Below, one piece after another: positions 50,401 through 60,886 of a stretch of DNA of 64,000 nucleotides. Where the stretch lies: NCBI GenBank assembly GCA_006384855.1, contig VCJN01002464.1, positions 62,001-126,000 on the forward strand. Reading direction: 5' to 3'. The number at the start of each line of letters is the position of its first letter. Position 1 is the stretch's first letter. The notes beneath the pieces were generated by a model that was given only the letters and a program-made list of their open reading frames with translations, was not told the DNA's origin and did not search any database. The DNA is from Tetraselmis striata. Taxonomy: Eukaryota; Chlorophyta; Chlorodendrophyceae; Chlorodendrales; Chlorodendraceae. The position numbers were made by a program, and so were the translations under genes.

Positions 50401-51965
50401 TGCGAAAACAACGCGCCACAAACATTGCAAGTTGAGACAAAGCCGAGACGCCGCTGCGAGTACAACGGACCACAAGCATTGCAAGTTTAAAAAGCCGCGA
50501 CGCCGCTGCGAGTACAACGTACCCCAAACATTGTCTGATTAAAAAAGCCGCGACGCCGCTGCGAGTACAAATCACCGCAAACATTCATCCATGATAAAAA
50601 AGCCCCGACGCCGCTTCGAGTACAACGTACCACAAACATTTCAGGATAAATTAAAAAACATAGCCGCGATGCCGCTGCGAGTACAATAGACCACAAGCAT
50701 TGCAAGTTGAAGAAAGCCGCATCGCCGCTACAACGTCCCACAAACATTTCAAGTTAACAAAAAGCCGCGACGCCGCTTTGAGTACAACGTGCCAAAAACA
50801 TTGCAAGTTGAAAAAGCGCCGCGACGCCGCTGCGAGTACAACGTCCCACAAACATTGTCTGATAAACAAGCCGCGACGCCACTGCGAGTACAAATCACCG
50901 CAAACATTCCAGGATAGAAAAGCCGCTGCGCCGCTGCGAGTACAATAGACCACAAGCATTGCAATAAATTAGAAAAACCGAGGCGCCGCTGCGAGTACAA
51001 CGTCCCACAAACATAGCACGTTTAAAAAGCCGCGACGCCGCTGTGAGTACAACGCGCCACAAAAATTGCAAGTTGAGACAAAGCCGAGACGCCGCTGCGA
51101 GTACAACGGACCACAAACATTGCAGGTTTAAAAAGCCGCGACGCCGCTGCGAGTGCTACACACCACAAACATTGTCTGATAAAAATGCCGCGACGCCGCT
51201 GCGAGTACAAATCACCGCAAACATTCCAGCATAAAAAAGCCCCGACGCCGCTTCGAGTACAACGTACCACAAACATTTCAGGATAAATTAAAAAACAAAG
51301 CCGCGATGCCGCTGCGAGTACAATAGACCACAAGCATTGCAAGTTGAAGAAAGCCGCAACGCCGCTACAACGTCCCACAAACATTTCAAGTTAACAAAAA
51401 GCCGCGACGCCGCTGTGAGTACAACGCACCACAAACATTGCAAGTTGAAAAAGCGCCGCGACGCCGCTGCGAGTACAACGCACCACAAACATTGTCTTAT
51501 AAAAAAGCCGCGACGCCGCTGCGAGTACAAATCACCGCAAACATTCCAGGATTAAAAAGCCGCTGCGCCGCTGCGAGTACAACGTCCCACAAACATTGCA
51601 AGTTTAAAAAGCCGCGACGCCGCTGCGAGTACAACGTCCCACAAACAGTGCAATATATTAGAAAAGCCGCGACGCTGCTGCGAGTACAGCGAACCACAAA
51701 CATTGCAAGTTTAAAAAGCCGCGACGCCGCTGCGAGTGGAACGTGCCAAAAACAATGCATGATGAAAAAGCCGCGACGCCGCTGCGAGTACAGCGTTCCA
51801 CAAACGTTGCATGATAAAAAGTCGCGACGCCGCTGCGAGAATAACGTGCCACAAACATTGCAGGATAAAAACCCTCGACCCCGCTGCGAGAACAAAGCAC
51901 TGCAAACATTGCATGATGAAAAGGTCGCGTCGCCGCTGCGAGTAAAATGCGCCACGCAGCGGCGC
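47455..51965. repeat. Satellite array, ~57-bp monomer with higher-order period
   Basis: Around 70 tandem units. Each has a conserved core (GCCGCGACGCCGCTGCGAG, then TACAACG), a short variable joint, CACAAACATT, and one of a few A/T-rich tails (GCAAGTTTAAAA, GCAAGTTGAAAA, GTCTGATAAAA, CCAGGATTAAA, TCAGGATAAATTAAAAAAC). Tails recur in the same order. The long-tail marker unit (CAGGATAAATTAAAAAAC) returns near 48040, 48530, 49685, 50005, 50645 and 51280, giving a higher-order period near 0.63 kb in the right half. Units at both edges are more degenerate. Monomer lengths vary and are not multiples of three, and long open frames arise only because the core lacks stops, so the array is not judged coding. 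Confidence 0.95.
49180..49635. other. ~0.45-kb unique insert inside the satellite
   Basis: Non-repeat DNA breaks the array between a CCAGGATT tail and a unit restarting AAAAAAGCCCCGACG. It has no recognisable coding family, no clear inverted ends and no A-tail. It may be an inserted element or a piece carried along with the array. Confidence 0.7.
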
Positions 51966-52766
51966 AATTAGACTAGTAAACTCGGTGTCATCTACCAAGC
52001 AGTATGTAGGTCAGGGTTTAACACAGAGCTTGCTAATCCAGTTATGGGGTTATTTCATTGGGCTTGAACCCTTGCGATCCCACCACCCCACCCAAACCCG
52101 CCGCGTGCAGCGCATCAAATAAGACGAATAATAATATCTGATGCAGCGACCTATTATACTAGGTAGCGAGTCAGGATTCGTACACGTGTATGTTACCGGG
52201 ATTTACCATCAGCCGATCAAATCACCGAGAAGATAATGAATAGAACGGCACCTACAGCACATATAGTGCAGGCTGCCGACCTGACGGTCACTTTATCATC
52301 CTCCACAATCGCTGGCGGGTGGCCATCGTAATTGGATGACAGTGACAATTAAGCTGTCGGATGCGCGCATCATCAGCCTGAGTCAAGCATAGATGCTTGG
52401 TATCTAGTCTGATTGCTCCTGCGCTGGGCTGCTGGTGGTTCCACATATTTTGCCCCCGTCCCATATATCATTCATGCGGAGATCCAGCAATGCGGCTTTT
52501 TCCTTTCACACTGTCGAAGCGCCTGCGATGAGATTCGTAGCCATGCCTTGGAATTCTTACACAATATCATAGATGGATCGCAGCATGTCGTCAGACGACT
52601 TCAACCATCAATAATAGGCCGGCACAAATGCCCGGTCGGGGGCTACCTCCCAGCATGGCCTGGTAACCGCGTGCACGGACTGCAAATCGCCTGGCTTCGT
52701 TATTGGGGTAGGGGGGGGGGGGGGGGGGTCGGGGGCTGGAGCAGGGATGATGGTCTCCTCAAGCGC
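51966..52766. other. 3' flank of the YbeY-HAD gene
   Basis: Between the satellite edge and the minus-strand stop codon. A G-run lies at 52710-52728. Nothing else is recognised. Confidence 0.5.
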
Positions 52767-54286
52767 TCACTTGAGGTACCGCTGGATGGCCAACGCCACG
52801 CCGTCCTCGTCGTTGGAGGAGGAGATGGCATCTGCGCTTTCCAGCACCTGCATCCAGGCGGGACGGGGAAGCAGTTGGGCCGCGCTCCTAGTCGCGCGGT
52901 CGCCCGGATTTGCGTGGTGGCCATGTGGTCACGTGGCTGAGCATACCCATATGCAGCTCATTGGAATTGGCTCGAACATCCCAGGCTTATCATTCGTGAT
53001 AAAATAGAAGTGAGAAAGCGGAGCTGAAATCGCTCCGCGAAGTAGTTACTCTGTGTCTTTGTAATGCCAACGTTAACATACGTCTGACCCTCTCAGTCAA
53101 TATCCCCGTATCAACAGCGCAAAGTCCTGGTGCGACAACTGCGATTCTCAGGCATCAATGCGATGCGTATAGCGCGGCATTGCAAATGCACCCCTGCCCT
53201 AGGCACTGCTAGGGTATTGTGTATTGCATATCAGATACGAGGCGCTCTCATCGGGGCGACAAAGACTACGTAACTGCTGCGTGAGTGTTTTCATAATGGA
53301 GAGGTCGTGACCTAATAGTTATGTCACGGAAAAGTTTCACCTGCAGTATGGGCGCACGGCGTGTTTGTGCGTGTGCATGGGGGCAGGGTATAGAAAGAAG
53401 GCACCTTTTTACGGAAGAAGACAAGAGAAGGGGGGAGGAAAGGGAGTACGTGTGGGTTTATGTGTGTGTGTGTGTGTATTTGGGGGGGGAGGGGGGTGGG
53501 GCCTACCTGCGGCACCGCGTTTGCCATCGCGACGCCAAAGCCTGCGTTGGTCACGAGCTCCAGGTCGTTCAGGCCGTCGCCGATGGCCATCACGTGGCGC
53601 GGCTCCAGCCCCAGGTGGTCCAGCAGCACCATCATGCCGACCCTTCACGCGGCCCAGAGGGGGCGGAGGGAGGAGGGGGTCAGTGAGCCTTGCATGGGGC
53701 ATCATGAGGGGGCATGGCGGGCGCAATGGGGCGGCGAGGCGCACCACTTGTTGGCGCCCTCCGGCACCACCTCCAGCATGTTGGGCACCGCCTGGCACAG
53801 CTCCGCGCCCGAATCCTCCAGCTCCGCCTCCATGAAGGGCTGCAGCTCACCGGTCACGAACGCCGGGTCCGACATGAACAGCATCTTCTTCACGGGCGGC
53901 CCCGCCAGCACCTCCCCAATGCTGCCTACCACCTGCATGGGGCGCAGCAGCCCAGACAACGAGCAAACATCAGCACTGATGCTGCCGACGGGGTAGACAT
54001 CAGGCACGTGTCCGCCCCCAGAGGGGAGACGGGCAGCCACGTGGGCGCCAGGGCGGCCGCCACCTTGGCCAGCGGCTCGTAGTACGTGGCGTGCAGCTCC
54101 TCCAGCTCGGGGTGCATCGCCAGCGTGACGCACTCGTCCCCCAGGAAGGCCACCGCCGGGATGTTGTTCTCCATCGCGTGCTCAAAGCAGAGCGCCACAA
54201 CGGGCGCTGTTGTGCGGAACATCGACCAGGAGACAGCGTCATGCCAGTCAGGTTGGGAGGCAGGGATCGCCCACATGTGGCGGAGC

Positions 54287-54328
<42 letters not shown>

Positions 54329-54377
54329 CTTTTGATAATGGTGGTGGGTGATTGCTGAGTTCTTTTTTTTTTTTTTG

Positions 54378-54413
<36 letters not shown>

Positions 54414-57400
54414 AGGGCCGCGGCGACTCACGCGGCAGCGAGGCGCTGCGCAGCAGCTGGCCCGAGTCGCCGTAGACCGCCAGACCCTGCAGGAACACGC
54501 CAGGGCTGGCTGTCGGACACCACGCCGCCCTCGCCTGCGTCCGCGGCGCGGGCGTTAGATGGGGCAGCCGTGGAGGGGTCGCGGGTAGGGGAGGAGGGGA
54601 GGGGACGGGTGCGTCCGCCTGGGGAAGGGTCCGCATCAGTCGAGGAGCGCTTAACATCAACGCCGCACTTTCATCTTATCTAAAGTTCTCAAAAGAGTTG
54701 TTGGAGGATATAATCCGGATGCAGTGTATTGCAAAGACATGCGCTGGACAGTAGCAAATGTCCGGCAAGTTCACGTTCAACAGGTTGCCGTTCTGATTGT
54801 ACGAGCATCAATGAAGTACGTGAGCGAAGGTTCAAAGCGGCGGGCGATGTACATATCTGAGCAGTGCCGTATTGAAATTGGAATCGGTTACGACGTGCTA
54901 GTCTGCCGCTCTCCGCTGCTCAGACGGAGTTGCTCGGAGGGCCTGCTATCGCTAACCTCGATGGGTCACCCGGAGTGTAATCAGAGCTCAAGCAACGGCT
55001 GGCCTCTTTCGTTTCCAAGCCCCGCCCCCTTCCATCAGTACCATACACACAGAAACGATCCGCTTATTAATAACACATTTGACTCCCCCGCCAAGAGGGA
55101 ACGCATCCAACCGGTGGAATAAGTCAGAACATACCAAAATACCACACGGAATCACGGACGCAAAGCTGCAGAACAATTGATTGTTTTCTATGCCCGCGGT
55201 CTAGTATCAAACCTGCAGTTTTTCGATGCGGCAACGTCGGCGTTATTACAGCGACTCAAACTGAGTGGGTGGAAGCTAAAACATGCCGCTTGTGTTTCAC
55301 AGGGATCACGCCGACATCTCCACAGATACACACAGTAGGAATGGGGCTTTGTTTGTGTTTTGTATTGGGGGCCATCCTGCGGCTCGGAGCTGGTGGAAAA
55401 AATGACATGTATGTTGGCGTCGAATAAGACTTGTAGACTACTGCATCCAACCACATTGTGTGTTAATGGCACATCGATCTTTCATGACACGCCTCGCGCA
55501 TCCGACGTCGATCTTTGATTGATGGGTTGCTTAATACGCGCCGCGTGCTTCGGTACACTGTATCAGGGAGTCGGCCCTACATAGGAAAAAACCGATGCAT
55601 CGGCATTGCTCATGCTCCCCGTGGCGCATCGCCGTTGATCGTCCATACAAGCTGGATACAGACCCGTGTGGCTTGGGTTTGGTCAACAACCTGGGCTTCC
55701 CCCGGCTGGACTTCCCCAGCATGAACGCGTGGTTCGTCCTTGCGGACCTCGCGGAGAGGGTACATGGAGCATCGTGGCACGTCGACAAGAACAATGGAGA
55801 GAGGCTCCCCGGCGGGAGTGCTGTGGTTGGGGCTTTGCCGGGCGCCGCACCCGCGAGGCCGACGGCGCCCAGGGCCGCCACCGCCGCGGGGCGCGCCTTC
55901 CCCGTGGCCAGCACCACGCGCAGCCCGCGGGCCAGCGCGCCGCGCAGCGCCTCCGCCGTCGCGGCGCTCACCCGGCTGGCGCTGTTGAGCAGCGTGCCGT
56001 CCATGTCGATGGCCAGCAGCCGAATGTCGCCGCACGCCGCAAACAGCTCGCTGCTGTCCTCCGAGCTGCCGCTGCTCTCCGCTGCGTCTGCGCCGCCGCA
56101 CCGCGCGCGTCATTCATACCAATGTTTGTGGAGAAAGCACATTAAATGTCGTACACTTTTCCATTAAAGCATCAATTTTCATTGTCGTTTTCCGAAAATT
56201 ATCAAAAATAGAAAACCGTTTATAGTAATCTCTGAATACCAAACAACACGTCTGATACCAGCAGCGCATTACATTTCAGCAGTTTTATGTTTTATGATAT
56301 CAATTAGATGTTTCGTAAGAACTCGCATATGTACTGACTGGTTTTTGATTAGCACCTTAATGCATTATTGTGATGCCCTTTACGATGATGCCAATCCCTC
56401 ATGTGGAGGCATCCAACACAAAGGGGGGGGGGGGGGGGGGGGGGGGGGTCATGTATGCGAAACAACCCTAAACCCTAGCAACAGGAAAAAAACTTGCCAA
56501 ACCCTCCTCCGGCAGGGGGGCCGGGGGCGGGATGGGCAGCCAGCCCCACCCGGCACCCCATTACCGCCCGCCTCCTCCTCCACGCGCGTGATCAGCCCCC
56601 GCCCGCTCCACCCCAGCGCGCGGAAGCACTCCACCTCCTTCTCTGCCATCTCCAGCATCTGCGCCCGCCCCAGCTCGTGGTCGTAGCCTGCGCCGCGGGA
56701 CAATCAACACAGGGCCGTCAGCATGCCGGCCTGCTTGATGCCACGGGTGAACTAGGCGGGAGGAGGGAGGGGGTTTATGCGGTTGGGGACAGCATCCGAG
56801 GAGGGGGGGTTTCTTTGGGGGTGAGCTCACCCAGCAGGTGGAACACGCCGTGGACGAGCAGCACGCGGACCTCGTCTCGCAAGCTGGCGCTGTGTTGCCG
56901 CGGGGGGTGCGGCCGCGGGCGGGCAGGGGAGGGAGAACCTCAGCCTTGCGTGGGGAAGGAGGCGGGCAGTGGTGGCGGTCGTGGGAGGGAGGGAAGGATG
57001 CCCCCCCCCCCCCCCCCCCGGGGGATGGTGGGCGGGGCGCGCACCCCACGTCGGCTGCTTGCAGCTTGGCGGTATCCAGCGAGATGAAAATGTCGCCCAG
57101 CACGCGCAGCGGGTAGCCCTGCCAGGGGCGCCGAGTGCAACTCTTGGGGCGATGCCGCCAGGCAGGCAGGCAGGCAGGCAGGGCATCGCGGGTGGGGTTG
57201 CTGGACACCGTAGTGTAGGGCATCGCGGCATGAGCTGTGATGGCATTTACCCCCCCTCCCCCCCCCCCCCCCATTCCCTCTCCGCAGCCGGGCGTATCTG
57301 TCCAGGGCGGGCCGCCGTACCTTGGGCTGCTCCTCCCAGCCGCCAGGGAAGGACAGCACGTCCGTGGGGTAGTCCTTGCCCAGCCACTCCCGGTTCAGCT

Positions 57401-58483
57401 CGGTGATGACGCCGTCGCTGCACAGCGTCACGCTCAGCTCTGCGCGCGGAGCGGCGCACCCGAGGGCGAATTGGGGGCCCGGGGGGGGCGGGGGGGGGGG
57501 GCGGGGGGAGGGTCATCTCCCACTCATCTGTCACTGTTTGCAAGGGCAGCACCCCCCACCCCCCACCCCCCCCCTCCCCCTTGCCAACGCACCGGCGCCA
57601 TCGTGCTCCGAGCCGACACCGCCCTCCATGGCCAAGGCCTGGCGCACCGCCTCCTCCGCGTCGGCCTCTACCGCTTCCAGAAGCGTCTCCAGGTCCAGCC
57701 TTGCAGGTGGTGGGCGCGAGGAAAGGGGGAACCGGGTGGGAAGTGGGGGGGGGGGGGGGGGGGGGGGGGCGTTCATTATGGTGCCCGCCCCCGCCCCACA
57801 CACACCCACACACACCTCTTCTCCAAAGTATCACGCCTGTTAATATTCACGAATAGCGTAATGCCAAGACGACTCGAGGGCCAAGGAATTTACCTAATCT
57901 GGAGGCGGTCATGCCCGCAAAACCACCTGATAATCCATATAAGGTTTCTCTCTCCCTCTCTAGTATCGAACCCCATCACAGGATGTTTCAGACCGCCTTT
58001 CTAGAGACGGCAAAGGCATCTGTGCTTCTGCCGCGCCAGAGAGGCTGACACAACGCACCCACTGTCACGCAGCGCCGCGCCCACGTCGCCTTCCACGTCG
58101 ACTCCCAGCGCCAGCTGCTCCTCTCCGCTGCCACTGCCCGCCGCCGGCCGAGCGGAGGCCGAGGCGCCGCCGCGGCCGACCCGCGCGCGCGGCGAGAAAC
58201 TCCGTGCGCCGCCGTCGGTCCGCCAGCCCGCGGCGTCTCCGTTCAGGGCGGTGCAGAGGGCGAGGGTGTTCCTGAAGGCACGGCAGGGGTGGAGGAGTGG
58301 AGCGCGGTGGCTCTGGGCGGTCGGCTGGGGCCGCGGCGAGCGCGTCGCCGTCGTGCAGCTGTCGACCGGATGCGTAGTCAGCGGCGGCCGGAGTGGCGCG
58401 CCGGGCGGCCGCGAGGTAGTGCCGCGCCACTGGCCAGCCGCCGCGGTCGACAGTGCCCGTCGAGCTGCTGCTTTGGTGAGCAT
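52767..58483 (-). CDS. YbeY: YbeY endoribonuclease fused to HAD phosphatase, 12 exons
   Basis: Plant-type two-domain protein. The N-terminal YbeY (UPF0054) metal-dependent RNase matures organelle rRNA; the C-terminal half is a Cof-like HAD hydrolase. Exons: 58059-58483, 57593-57699, 57321-57439, 57045-57118, 56831-56889, 56565-56687, 55851-56087, 54432-54534, 54064-54206, 53748-53932, 53507-53642, 52767-52847; about 596 residues. A basic, Ala/Ser/Thr-rich leader from the ATG at 58483 fits a plastid transit peptide. YbeY signatures: NREWLGKDYPTDVLSF, LGDIFIS and the metal triad VHGVFHLLGYDHE. HAD signatures: DMDGTLLNS near residue 330, VVLATGKARP, and GDGLNDLELV. It ends QRYLK. One extra base in a CCC near 54502 of the eighth exon breaks the frame between VVSDSQP and GVFLQG; an assembly error is likely because all else is intact. 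Intron 7 is 1.3 kb. Confidence 0.95.
54290..54327. repeat. (TG)n microsatellite plus poly-G
   Basis: TG repeats in a YbeY-HAD intron, followed at 54362-54410 by a T-run and about 32 G residues. Confidence 0.9.
54869..55040 (+). repeat. Dispersed repeat shared with 32468-32635
   Basis: Carries TTGAAATTGG, ACGACGTGCTAGTCTGC, CTCTCCGCTGCTCAGAC, GGCCTGCTATCGCTAACC and TTTCGTTTCCAAGCCCCGCC in the same order as the 32.5-kb copy. It lies in YbeY-HAD intron 7. Confidence 0.65.
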
Positions 58484-58643
58484 GATGGCTGGCTGGGGGG
58501 TCCTGTGGCAAGTGACGGCAGTGCGTGGGCGGGCGGGGGGCAGAGAGAGGGGCGAGCAGGGGGCAGGTGATGCTGATCAGCGATAGTGTTTCTGACCAGC
58601 CATCATCATCATCGTCTCTCGATATGAATACGGGTAGCGACTA

Positions 58644-58712
58644 GACGACTGCTGCGAGCGTTTCATCGCTGGTGCCATTAGTCGCTACTCTCCCGGGAGC
58701 GGTAAAAAAAAG
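58644..58712 (+). repeat. Dispersed ~60-bp repeat, copy 2
   Basis: CTGCGAGCGTTTCATCGCTG, GTGCCA, TCCCGGGAGCGG and a run of A. A looser match to the 7.9- and 63.6-kb copies, about 100 bp left of the Harbinger element. Confidence 0.5.
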
Positions 58713-58945
58713 ACGACTGCAATGCCGTAGGGGAAAACCTCCTGTTCGGACGCTGCTACATGCACCCGCCAACAAAAATGCCTGGGCACTGTCCCATTTT
58801 TCCCTTAGACCACACTCGGCATAGATTCCAAAACGCGATATCCAAAAGGCGGTTGCCTGATTAGGATACCCAAGCGGTACGTTTTGGAGATTTGAGCCCT
58901 CAGACCCCGACTCGGCATAACCTCCATAATCCAAAATGGCCGAAA

Positions 58946-59037
58946 TTTTGGGGATTTCGTTTTGGAGAGCGGCGCCACCTCCATAATCGGGCCCGATTAT
59001 GGAGGTGGCGCCGCTCTCCAAAACGAAATCCCCAAAA
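58946..59037. repeat. 92-bp perfect palindrome
   Basis: The arms of 46 bp are exactly complementary, centred on CGGGCCCG between 58991 and 58992. Each arm contains ATTTCGTTTTGGAGAGCGG. It lies in the left subterminal region of the Harbinger element; a related CTCCATAATCCAAAATGG block precedes it. Confidence 0.95.
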
Positions 59038-59310
59038 GGCGCGTGCGGTGTGCCCGCGCCTTCTGGCCCCGTCCCGCCGAGGCCCATCCGCACACATCCG
59101 CGCCCACCCGCGCCGGCCCGTGACAGTTCCCGCCACTCGTGCTCGATCTAGGGCCCTATAGATTGCCTCACGGGCAGTCAACGGCCTGGACGGGCTGCGA
59201 CCGCGCGTGAGTGGTAGGGCGGTGCCGCCATGGCGGAGCCGGCGCAGGAGGCAGTGGGCGGCCCGGCATCTTCTCCCGGCTCCGCACCCGGTGCATAGGA
59301 GGTGACAGCA

Positions 59311-60660
59311 ATGGGCGAGACGCCCCCAACCCGAGCCGCCGCGCACGCTGCCACGGACGGAGAGCAAGAGGCAGGCACGGGCCCCGCCGAACCCACTGGC
59401 GAGGCAGGTGGGTCTGGTTCGAAGTAGGCGAAGGGCAAGAAGGCGGGCTTACCGAGCTGGGCGCCCATTGAGGTTGTCGCCTGCGTTTGGGCACGACTCG
59501 CCCAATGCGACGAGGAGCAAATTCAGAATGGCCAAGGCTTGCAGGAGGGTTCAAAGGCCAAGTACTTGTCGAAAGCGTTGGAATTGAAACGACAAGGGCG
59601 CTGGTTGCCGAAGTTATCCCGTGGGCGAACGCCAAAGCAAAGTGCCGCCATTCGAGCCGGGCTAGAAGCTACCTCCGATGAGTCCTTTTGGGGGAAGGCC
59701 GACAAGCTCAAGGCCAGCGTCATCAACCCTATCGTTCCAATTTGGTGGCAGGTTAAAGACGACGAGCAGCGCAGTGGCTGGGACGACATGACGGAGTTTG
59801 TGAAGGAGGCGCTTGCCAGGTGCCCCCCCCCCCCCCCCCCGACCGCGCGCCCCCAAACCCTTTTCTTGGTTCCTCATGGTTTCTCACCGACACCAATGTT
59901 GTTGCATGCAAATAATACCGCAGGTATTGGCGTCAAAGGACTGGCAAGATGCAAGATTTGTCCGCCCACCCTCCAGAGGGATGGACATGTCCAGAATGGG
60001 AGGTGTTTCTGTTTCTTGGGCCACCAGGCCATGATGATCCTGCTCTGAAGCCCATCTCCGAACCCGGGGGTGGGATTGGTGGGCCGTCGCAACGTAGGGC
60101 CGTAAAACAAAGGAAGCGGGACAGGGCGGCGTCTGGGTCTGAACTGCATGGATCCATTGCGCCCACCAATAGCGCTGTGAAGAAGGCAAAGTCTGGTGCC
60201 CCGTCGGAGACAACGATGGCTGAGCAGAACGGCAACGATACAAAGGACACAGCCATTTCTCCCAGCAAGTATGCCATCGACAGAATGACACAGGCCATTG
60301 GCGATATGGGAGGCGCAATCCGCACGCAGTGCGCTATTATGGAGAGACAGGCCGATTCGATGACACTCACCGCCGAGGCGGCAGCAAAGAAAGCAAAGAT
60401 AGAGACACTGCGGTTGCAATTGCAGGTACATGGCTGCATGCATGGCTGCTTGCATATAAATTTCTGTGATGTCATCGTGACATGTATTGCGCCTTATTGA
60501 GTTCTCTCTAACTGCCAATGATGTGCTACATACGCAGATATTCCCGCCAGGAAGCGTGGAATACCAAAATGCTTACCAAGAGCTCGTGGATGCCAATCGC
60601 TCTGTTGCACAGGCTGCGGATGAGGCTGCAGAGCAAGACGCCAACCTGAGAAATCTGTAA
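59311..60660 (+). CDS. Harbinger accessory protein (putative DNA-binding), 3 exons
   Basis: Second gene of the Harbinger element, likely the DNA-binding partner that Harbinger transposases need. Supported exons: about 59428-59819, 59924-60425 and 60538-60660 (TAA), all junctions in phase. Exon 1 holds a Trp-containing helical domain (LPSWAPIEVVACVWARLAQ; NPIVPIWWQVKDDEQ) that fits a trihelix/Myb-like fold only loosely. Exon 2 is basic and low-complexity, with KQRKRDRAASG as a likely nuclear signal. Exons 2-3 end in an Ala/Gln/Glu coiled coil. The frame upstream has ATGs at 59230 and 59311 but two in-frame TAG codons, just before 59311 and at 59425-59427, so the true start is unknown or the gene is damaged at its 5' end. 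Intron 1 begins with a C-run. Confidence 0.65.
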
Positions 60661-60764
60661 TGATGAATTTCGGTATGTGCTGGGACTATGAATGCGTGCT
60701 GGTTCGAGGCAGCAACAGCAATATTCAGAATTGCAGCGGCAAATTAGCGGGCAAACTGGGCAAG

Positions 60765-60791
60765 TTTGGGGCAGCAGCAGCAGCAGCAGCA
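60765..60791 (+). repeat. (CAG)n trinucleotide run
   Basis: GGGCAGCAGCAGCAGCAGCA, with a second imperfect copy of the flanking GGGCAAGTTTGGGGCAGCA text at 60836-60850. Between the two Harbinger genes. Confidence 0.8.
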
Positions 60792-60886
60792 AGATTTACG
60801 ATCGCATCAGCAATGCAGCTGGGACAAAATTAGCAAGTTTGGGGCAGCATCAGCAATATTCTTAATTGCAGCGGCAAAGCAGTCAT

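Noticed and set aside
47455-51965. CRISPR-like repeat/spacer pattern
   Set aside because: The cores are spaced regularly, but the 'spacers' are a few recurring A/T-rich tails, not unique sequences; there are no cas genes, and this is a eukaryotic nuclear region.
47580-51970. Long open frames on both strands through the satellite
   Set aside because: They exist because the core lacks stops in several frames. Monomer length varies and is not a multiple of three, so no consistent peptide repeat results.
52050-52085. T-loop-like GGGTTCAAGCC on the minus strand
   Set aside because: No A box or acceptor stem at tRNA spacing, so not called a tRNA.
60526-60792. Minus-strand frame over the (CAG)n run
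   Set aside because: A poly-Leu artefact of the CAG repeat, opposite the last exon of the accessory gene.
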